From: Agapanthus africanus
Lineage: Eukaryota; Streptophyta; Magnoliopsida; Asparagales; Amaryllidaceae
Reading direction: 5' to 3'
Assembly: GCA_030015575.1 (NCBI GenBank)
Contig: JASDDO010000006.1
Location: 317,116,361 to 317,180,360, forward strand
DNA length: 64,000 nt
Position numbers and translations under genes: made by a program. Of the stretch, positions 56,847 to 64,000 are shown piece by piece. How positions within the stretch are numbered: position 1 is the stretch's first letter; each line of letters begins with the position of its first letter. The notes under the pieces were generated by a model, which worked only from the letters and a program-made list of their open reading frames with translations, ran no database searches and was not told the origin of the DNA.

Positions 56847-57966
56847 GTGGGGGTTAAATCTACGGCCATACAAGGGAGTTGGGATCTCGGGTTTCTAGGG
56901 TAGTCTCTAGGTGGCCTGCACATCTCTCTGTGTTCGCTAAATATTTTTCAAAGTCTCTGGGCCATAGCAAATCCCAATTTATCATCACACTATCCACAAA
57001 ACCCAATATCGGAAAATTCCAAGTTCATGTTTGGGATTCTAAACTCAAGTTTAGTCCAGAATTCTATCATTAAAAGGGTTGTGGTCACTAACTAAATCTC
57101 AAATACACCATCACAACTCAAAACATCCCTTAAACCTCATCTAAGAATTTTCCAAGATCATAAAACTAAACCTTTTTAACTATAAACTACACTTGAGCTT
57201 AGAAAACTTTAAAACATAGAAGAATGGTGAAGGTTTTACTTCATGGAGCAACTAAAGAAAAACCCTAGATGATCCAAAGTGCTCAAAGTCCCAACTTGAC
57301 TTCACCATGGGGTATAGGATGAGGTTGTGGTCATTTTTAATGAAGATGGTATGAGGTTTTGGTGGAGATTTGGGGGTGGTTTGTGGTGGCAGAGGAGGTG
57401 ATGGAGGATGAAGGAGATGGAGAAGAAGAAATGGAAGATGGAGAAAATGAAGGGAATGGGGAGGTGAGGAAAAATAAGTAGAATGGGCTCTTGCTAGAAC
57501 CTTCTCTCCCTCTCTCTCTCACTCTCTCTCCCTCTCTCACCCATGACACATGTCACCTCACCCTCACTCTCTCATCTTTATTTTTTCTTTTTAAAACCAA
57601 AACCAATTAAAGCAACTAAAGAATTAAAGCCATGGTTCAATAAACATAAGCAAATGTTACAACATGATATGTTGCATGTCATGATATATAAATAAAATTA
57701 ATGCATAATTAGTGAAATATTAATCAGGTTTAGCATTAAACTTGTATACAAATAATTGTATAATAATTTATAGAATGTCTAAATTAAATAAATACTTTCA
57801 AAATCAATAATTCATATTAATTTTCCAAATATTTTCCAAACTATATGTATATAATCATACCATCTCATTAAAAACCAATTTCCATACTTTGTATAATATT
57901 CCTAAAATTTATTGTTTTAATTATTTAAATTCTAAAAATAATATTTTATTTTTCTGAAATATTACA

Positions 57967-58849
57967 ACACCTCTTTTTAGTATTTGTTAAAACAATACCT
58001 TTAGGAAAACTTCACGTTATAACGACCTACCCCACATGCACATTTGGTTCCATAACACGATACCTCTTTTGTATGTATATTTGTTATGATAAAATACCAA
58101 CTACTTTAAAAAAACAGGATTTGTTTTAAAGCGTTATTTCATATCCTTTGCGATTAAGCATCTACAACCCTCTTTAGGGGACCCGCTAATAGATGGTGCG
58201 GATTATTGCACATCCTTAGGCTAGTGGAGCAAGATGCAGACCTCCTCACGGAGCATTCGATCTCGAAAATATTTAAATACGGTATTTTAAGAAATACGAA
58301 TTTTCTAAATAAAATAAAATTATTTTTAAAATTAAAATTATATAAAATTAAAAATCCATATTTTCAAAATACAATAAATCTATATTTTTCAAAAAAATAA
58401 AAATTTAACAAATGACAATAAAATACCATCAAGATACTAAAAAGGCATGTTTTTCAATAAAATACCATGAACTTCCCAAGTTAAGTGTATATCACTAAAA
58501 TACCCCAAATATTTAAAATCCACGCTCATGACAACCCTAAATAATACTAATCATCCTCGCGCTTTACTTTTTAACTATATTAAAAATATTTATCATAAAA
58601 CCCCCTCGAGATATATATAACAATATTTAAGGACTTTAGTAAATATAGATTTAAGCGGGATCAATTCTCTTGAGCCCCAGGGAGCCGGAGAAAGTGAGTG
58701 CTTGCCTATTTAAGATAGACAACTTAACGGAATTATCAATGGTAATTGTCTTGGAAAAAGACACAAATTCTGCCATCAATGTACAGCAGTTACCGATAAC
58801 TCCTGAACCTAATTCAAGAGCTAGACCTGTTTATAAGTGTCTGACTCGG
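57967..58849. other. Unassigned AT-rich sequence
   Basis: Very AT-rich, with a recurring 'aaaatacc' phrase (57990, 58091, 58420, 58460, 58497). I see no gene, LTR end or known repeat. The 75-codon frame at 58670-58897 and the 64-codon frame at 58206-58400 resemble nothing I know. Confidence 0.5.
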
Positions 58850-59744
58850 TCTAAGTCCAATTCAAATCTGAATCCAAAATCAAATATGAATACTTGATCA
58901 AGAACATGAATACTTGAAATCAAACAGCAATATCAAACATGTATACTTGACTTGACTTGACCGAACCATGATTATAACTTGACTTGACTCTTGAATACTT
59001 GACTACATCCTGAACATGACTACTTGAACATTTTATACCCTTGGTTTCGGCAAGACTTGTAATCATAATCTATACAATATATTACGCGGGGATAAAGGGG
59101 TAGATTGATATGGAACGTATATCGTAGCACGAGAGGTCACTTAAAAGACTCCTACATGAATTCCTGTGCCGTTGTCCCGTGGGATATGACGGGGCATGTA
59201 CTACATGTTACCATAGTCCATGGGGTAAGATGGACTCCTCTCGTATACATGAATACCTTCTTTACCAAGCTACAAACAATCACGTTAGAATAACAATCAT
59301 ATACTTGTACAACTCACCTGTTCATTTCACAGTACTTGTTATATTCTCTTTCTTCTTCTGGGACTTATCGAGTGCTAGTTTGCTGACGACATTCCTTTCT
59401 ATTTCTTTCTTTAGAATGTTTGTCAGGAGGACAGGACTCTCAGGAGATTGAGCCTATCCAAGAGGATTTAGACCAGCTCGCGGCACAGCCTGACTTCTAG
59501 TTCCTTATACTTACTTTCCTGTATGCCATTGTTTAGGCACTGCTTATTATCATTGTATCTTTTCATTTTCAAACAGTTGTATGTAAAGATGGATGTAAAT
59601 AAAGTTGTTGTTTTATTTTAATACTCTTTTCATTCTTGTACATTTTATATATTGATTAATTACGCTTAACGTATTTATTTCTTAGTAAATACGTTGCGGC
59701 CTGCCACGTCATCGTTTCCGTCTACTGGGAAGCGGGGCGTGATA
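58850..59744 (+). repeat. 3' part of a Ty3-like LTR (T3)
   Basis: It ends GGGAAGCGGGGCGTGATA, the T1/T2 terminal block with one change in the last bases. It includes an 'acttgacttgac' repeat tract (58945-59000), the 'cgcggggataaaggggta' block similar to T1, and the hairpin plus acidic frame (59383-59500). The left boundary is not sharp. Confidence 0.7.
59383..59500 (+). other. LTR hairpin and 25-codon acidic frame (T3)
   Basis: CTGACGACATTC (59383-59394) pairs with GAATGTTTGTCAG (59414-59426) with one extra base. From TCA at 59423, 25 codons run to TAG at 59498-59500. The frame contains E-D-L-D-Q as in T1 and ends Q-P-D-F. Confidence 0.55.
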
Positions 59745-59829
59745 ACTTGATGTGGTTGATCTCAAAGAAACGGAGAGATAATCTCGTTGCCATCTTGTAC
59801 CGAGTTTTTCAGTAAAAAGCAATAGTATC
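59745..59829. other. Short unassigned spacer
   Basis: 85 bp between T3 and T4. Nothing recognisable. Confidence 0.5.
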
Positions 59830-60395
59830 TGTAACGTCTCTGAAATTACTATACGAAGCTTCTCAATTTAATGTATAGAATGGAGTTTGCAAGCCTGAGT
59901 ACAATTTATAAGTTAAATTCGTTTAAGAACAGTAAGAAATAACTTGTAACTCATTGGTAAAGTCTTGCACTGCTGTGATGTAGCCCCTGTGTTCGAATCC
60001 TCTCATGTACATTATATTTTTTATGATTTTCTTTTAAACTTTTTGGAAGCCCAAAAGTTTACACGTGGACTGCACATAGAAATGAAAAGACAGAAAAACA
60101 AACATGTGCAAAATGTTGTGTACACAGCCTTGGACACGTGGCCAAGATCCACCGGCCCCCTACAACAATTTAGCCGGCGAGATGTGCCTTATGGCCGGCG
60201 GGATGGGCCTCCCGTATGCAATGGACCTCGTGCTTTGCACACAAAACCCTTGGCCTACCCCCATCACCCCTGCGCTATTTGATTAATCTAAAATTAAACA
60301 GAGGCTTCAATTTCACCTTTAAATCCAATTTAAATGCATTTTAATTCATCCTTTCAATTCCAAAACCCTAATTCCACACTATAAATACAAATTCA
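59830..60395 (+). repeat. 5' part of a Ty3-like LTR (T4), cut by G
   Basis: Starts TGTAACGTCTCTGAAATTAC, parallel to TGTAACGACCC of T2. It contains the tRNA-like box pair at 59947-60000. It is interrupted at 60396 by LTR G. The plus-strand frames at 59965-60286 have no known counterpart. Confidence 0.7.
59947..60000 (+). other. tRNA-like A-box/B-box pair in T4
   Basis: TAACTCATTGG (59947-59957) and TGTTCGAATCC (59990-60000), 43 bp apart start to start. The B-box differs from the GGTTCGAATCC consensus at one base. Confidence 0.5.
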
Positions 60396-62502
60396 TGTAA
60401 GTTTACGCTAGCGCCCCGGCCGTCTACAGACGCCAAATGCGGAACAAAAACTTTTTAACTGGCGCTATCGTATACTTTAACCCGGATCTTCCATTATTGC
60501 TAAACTAACAAACTGTAAAGAGTGTAGAAAGGTTATACCGAACGATCCGAGTCCTTCGTTCTTTAACCATCATCCCACGCTCCGTTGCGGCTGCTCTGAT
60601 CTCTTCGATCTCCGATCTGCTCGTCCAGGTGGCACCACATCACTGATTCTTTAAACGGGCTCTCGCCTCTGACTCGAGGCAACTCGGTCGTCAAGTTTGC
60701 TAAAAGAGACGACCAAGAATGATGTAGAGAATGAGTAGATGACTTTGTCTCACTTCGTCCAAGTCCGTGGACGATCGGTTAATGAAGTTGCCGATGGAAA
60801 TGAAATGGAACAAGAAATGAACTATGAAATTTCCATGCATCCAAAACTTTGGTCTTTTCTTTTTAGCAACCATAATTTTCTCAAGTGAGAGAGTGAGGGA
60901 GGAGAGAGAGGGCCGGCCACTTATATGGATGGGGAGGTGAGTGTAGGAGAGGGGGGTGACCACAAGAAATAATCCTTATCATAACAAAAGATCTTAAGCA
61001 ATCCAAAAGACATTAATTAAAACCATGAGTCACAAAAACCTAGTCACCATATAATAAATGCAAAGAAAGATGCATGAATCTAGTCACCAATCTAGAAGCT
61101 TCTATAAGCACGACTCACCTCATCCAAGAAAAGATAAATCCGTCTTTAACCGAATGTTAAAAGACGGCTGATAGAAAACTGGAAACTGGCAACTTCCAAA
61201 AGTGATCCTGAAACGAATTTCAGGACAACCCCGAAACTGTATAAATATACCCGCATCTGTATTACGACCGAATACAAATGCAACTGAGACAAAGATATTA
61301 TACCTACTCAATATAATACTCGGATCCGGCTTAAACCAAAGCCGACCAGTATTATCTGCCCGAAAAATAACACGTGCGTAAACGCACGTGCATTTTCCGA
61401 ACCCTGCCATAAAACCATACGGCCTCTACAACGTTTCGCCCGAACTTGGGAAACTGTCTGTGGGGGACTCTAATGACTCGTCAGTACCCTGGCAGTGGGT
61501 TTAACCACAAACCGTCAGCGGCACTAGCTATGCGTAACGGCTGCCCATGGACTGACCTCAAGGGAGGCTGATGAGCGAACTCATCCAGAAACCCTACTGA
61601 GCCTAACAGTGACAATGTATATACAGTCCGGTCCGTTCGTCAATGAGTATCGCATATCTGCCTAGGGGGCTAGTAACGTCAGACCCCCAATAGTAGTATA
61701 AGTCGTGTCGGAGTGTAGCCCAATAACACCCTGAGATACTACTGGAGTACCTACCAGTAAATCTCCTGCCATGGCCATGGACTATGTGTAATGGCTCTCC
61801 TAGACACAGCACGACCTCGCCCCCAATACCGGGAGAGACGAATCCCCTGCCGATCCGCTCACGTGCCTCCATATGGCTCGGGACTGTACCCAAAAGCTAC
61901 CTGTTTGCACGACTCCTTTGAGCCGTGGTAGGGTAGAAATCAAAGCACAGTGGGAACTCACACGAGACAAATGACAACCTCAGGTCGATGAACTAACCTG
62001 TACACATGTCACCAGGGAACTGCTATCTGACGATAGGTATAGTACTAACTAGCAGATTCCTGGCGAGTCCTGTCCGGTGTACTCATAACCCAATGAGCAC
62101 CTGTATACATCTTAGGTGATCCAACTGACACCAGTGGCTTGTGAGACCGGCCACCGCCCTTCGTCGGGGTCTCGACTGTATACACTAGTCTACTCCGGAG
62201 TATCGATGCCCTGTCTCGAAACTCCCACGACTAGGGACCACAATTAAGGATATGCGTATAAACTACCCAACTCTCACGTATATGATCGCCGTCATACAGT
62301 TGGTAGTAAAGTAAGATCCTAAGGGCTTTATCAAAGTGTAACATGCAATCAGTCACCTGAACATGTACACGACTGATAAAGGCAAACCAGATAGCATACT
62401 ATCATCTCGAGTAAGACTGTCCTACCGGTATAGGTCCTCCGCAATCATTGCAATCACGTACCTGCGATCCAATAATTGACTATGAGGGCACTATCTCCAA
62501 CA
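60396..62502 (-). repeat. 3' LTR of element G (2107 bp), relative of F
   Basis: On the minus strand it starts TGTTGGAGATAGTGCCC at 62502, identical to F's first bases, and ends GTAAACTTACA at 60396. It is diverged from F but collinear, including the ggagtcgtgcaaacagg block (minus, about 61893-61920). It is the 3' LTR because the PPT lies at 62503-62517. Left flank ATTCA (60391-60395) would be one TSD copy. Confidence 0.88.
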
Positions 62503-62517
62503 ATCTCCCACTTGCAC
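62503..62517 (-). other. Polypurine tract of G
   Basis: The minus strand reads GAGTGCAAGTGGGAGAT before the LTR, as in F. Confidence 0.88.
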
Positions 62518-64000
62518 TCAAGGCTAATTATTGCAATGTCGACTACTCACAGCCCGTGTGAAACCGAACATCCAACTCCTCTACTAATCAGTTTCACAAA
62601 GCCCGTTTGTAAAACTATTGTGTTCGAGAAATAGCCTCAGTGAGTGGATCCGCCTAGATGTTTCTTTATATATCTCTCTTAATCTCAAGTTCGTGGAGAA
62701 AGCCATCTCCCGAATTGAGTAATACCTGTCTTAGAATATGTCTGGATATCTGATGGGACCTAGTTCATAAATGAACTCCAAATCCAAACTTCTTAGACTG
62801 TATCGATCACTGAACCTAATCAGTATCAGGCACCATGCCACCCACAGTATCCTTTTGGACCACCTGTCCATAATACTGTCCCTCTTCGTCAGAGGGAAAA
62901 ACTGTAACTCTGACAATCACTCTGTCATCCATGTCACCTTTGAAGCCTGGAATGATGATTGTCTCCCGAAGGAGGCTGCCGTCATCAAATCCGTAGAACA
63001 TGTACTTATGTTCTAAAACTGCTTCCTTATGTTTCTCCAGGATTGGATTAATACAAACTCATTGCATCTAGTGCAAAAACAACATCTGGTGTGGTACTTG
63101 ACATCTCATGATTGACTCAATTGCCTAAGCAAGTGATCTGCCAATCATGCACTTCCCTCTCCCCTTTAGTCTATATGACACCTTTAGAGAGGGTAACTCC
63201 ATCACCTGAAGGTACACCACCATGCTAAGAGTCAACTATTCTAAAAACCATTAGAATATCTGTCAAAGTACCCACATTGGGAAACTACCCAAATCTAGAT
63301 CTAAAACCATAGATCCAGAAACCAGAATGTCAAATATTATATCCATATCCTGTCTGGAGAAACAACTGTGTGACGACCAAAGTACAACCGATCGTAGTAT
63401 AGGAATTTTACTTCCTACTCTGTGTATGTCATCCAAATACCATGACATCACACGCTACTACCTTCTTAACAGATCCATCCCCTATTCTGATTGAAGTCAA
63501 ACCCATGACTGTCACATCAAAACTAGATGATCTATCTCCGCTATAACTGCTCAGGTCTATAAATAGACATAAGCTACTTGCCCACTAAACTTCCGCTGCT
63601 CCCACTGACTACGACAACCCTCCTACCGGGTCTCATATCCTGGAACAACAGTAGTGTCAAGTCTGGGTAGATAAGAACCTCCCTGTCACCGTCCTTGAGG
63701 CTACCGAAGTACCTCTCGGGTGTCTGAGGTTACCCACCATATCTGCGGAGTGGCTATTTGGAATGTCAAACCTGATTGAATATATATAGGTCCTATTAAA
63801 TTTTCCGTAATCGTTTGCGGTTCTGGAATCACTTCCAGTTCTACCATACTCCCACTACTGTTTTCTGAAAAAGATCCATTTTACTAAAACTGTGGCGGGT
63901 CAAGAAAAATATCACTATTGATCTTCCAAATGGTATAATATCAACCCTCGTCATAGCCAGGGTCAACCCACAAACAGCCATTACAGAAACGTGCCCTAAG
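62518..64000 (-). other. Interior of element G, 3' part (runs off the window)
   Basis: Collinear with F 37020-38499 in reverse, for example 'gtggatccgcctagatgttt' (62645) and 'ctcccactactgttttctg' (63851). No intact ORF. It contains the coding-like remnant 62816-63001. The element continues beyond the window. Confidence 0.8.
62816..63001 (-). pseudogene. Coding-like remnant in G, counterpart of F 38022-38205
   Basis: An open frame of 61 codons without stops, with E-T-I-I-I-P-G-F-K-G-D-M-D-D and a G-G-M-V-P-D-T-D end. The F copy keeps most residues and differs by one codon in length. Function unknown. Confidence 0.45.

Larger units (their letters stand above)
53416..57966 (-). repeat. 5' LTR of element H (about 4.55 kb)
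   Basis: On the minus strand it starts TGTAATATTTCAG at 57966 and ends CCGGGTCATGACA at 53416, followed by the PBS. CACCCCCGTTGTACC then TTTTCTTGCAGG (minus, about 54100-54070) resembles the splice-acceptor-like part of long Ty3 LTRs. It contains a 71-bp tandem array, AT and AC microsatellites, a GC palindrome (56830-56846) and a purine/pyrimidine tract (57340-57545). 4.5 kb is very long for an LTR; a nested insertion that I could not resolve may contribute. Confidence 0.65.

Noticed and set aside
57337..57549. Ser-rich 70-codon ORF on the minus strand
   Set aside because: Polypyrimidine/polypurine low-complexity sequence in LTR H.

Overview
The window is intergenic DNA from a flowering plant, almost certainly a repeat-rich dicot genome. 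I found no host gene. Essentially all of it is LTR retrotransposon sequence, complete or broken, stacked by nested insertion. The evidence is tRNA-iMet-type primer binding sites (TGGTATCAGAGCC) for Ty1/copia-like elements, a tRNA-Asp-type site (TGGCGCCGTTGCCGGGGA) for Athila-type Ty3/gypsy elements, recognisable gag, protease, RT, RNase H and integrase remnants, paired LTRs and 5-bp target-site duplications (TSDs).

Layout. 1-4420: minus-strand copia element K1 (gag, long leader, PBS, 5' LTR), inserted in 3' LTR fragment T1 (4421-5261). T1 interrupts copia element K2, whose RNase H is at 5262-5989 and whose 3' LTR is at 5990-6612 plus 26227-27042. That LTR is split by a 19.6-kb minus-strand Athila-type element, A1 (6613-26221, TSD GAGGC). 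A1 is itself interrupted by a young plus-strand relative, A2 (8213-16825, TSD ACGTG), which keeps one intact 1135-codon gag-protease ORF but has no RT, RNase H or integrase.

27043-30395: copia LTR pieces K4 and K3, with solo LTR S (27167-29781, TSD CTTGG) that carries G-box/AGCGCT tandem arrays. K3's LTR is split by solo LTR T2 (30396-43810, TSD TGCTC). T2 is split by the complete but non-coding copia-like element F (30598-40733, 2.2-kb LTRs). 43816-49602: the rest of K3's LTR, its leader, and a second copia fragment E. 49603-51399: an inverted relative of S (J). 51400-57966: minus-strand element H with a 4.55-kb LTR and a poorly preserved interior. 57967-60395: unassigned AT-rich DNA and Ty3-like LTR fragments T3 and T4. 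60396-64000: minus-strand relative of F (G).

How it works together: A1 and F-like elements are the apparent autonomous and non-autonomous mobile types; A2 would need RT and integrase supplied in trans. Three signals are not explained by a standard annotation. First, GC-rich inverted-repeat pairs lie about 110-260 nt downstream of every visible PBS, in both copia and gypsy elements. Second, a conserved hairpin is followed by a 25-codon acidic reading frame of identical length in three divergent Ty3-like LTRs. Third, tRNA-like A-box/B-box pairs sit inside two of those LTRs. Lineage names beyond Ty1/copia and Athila are tentative, because nothing could be searched.
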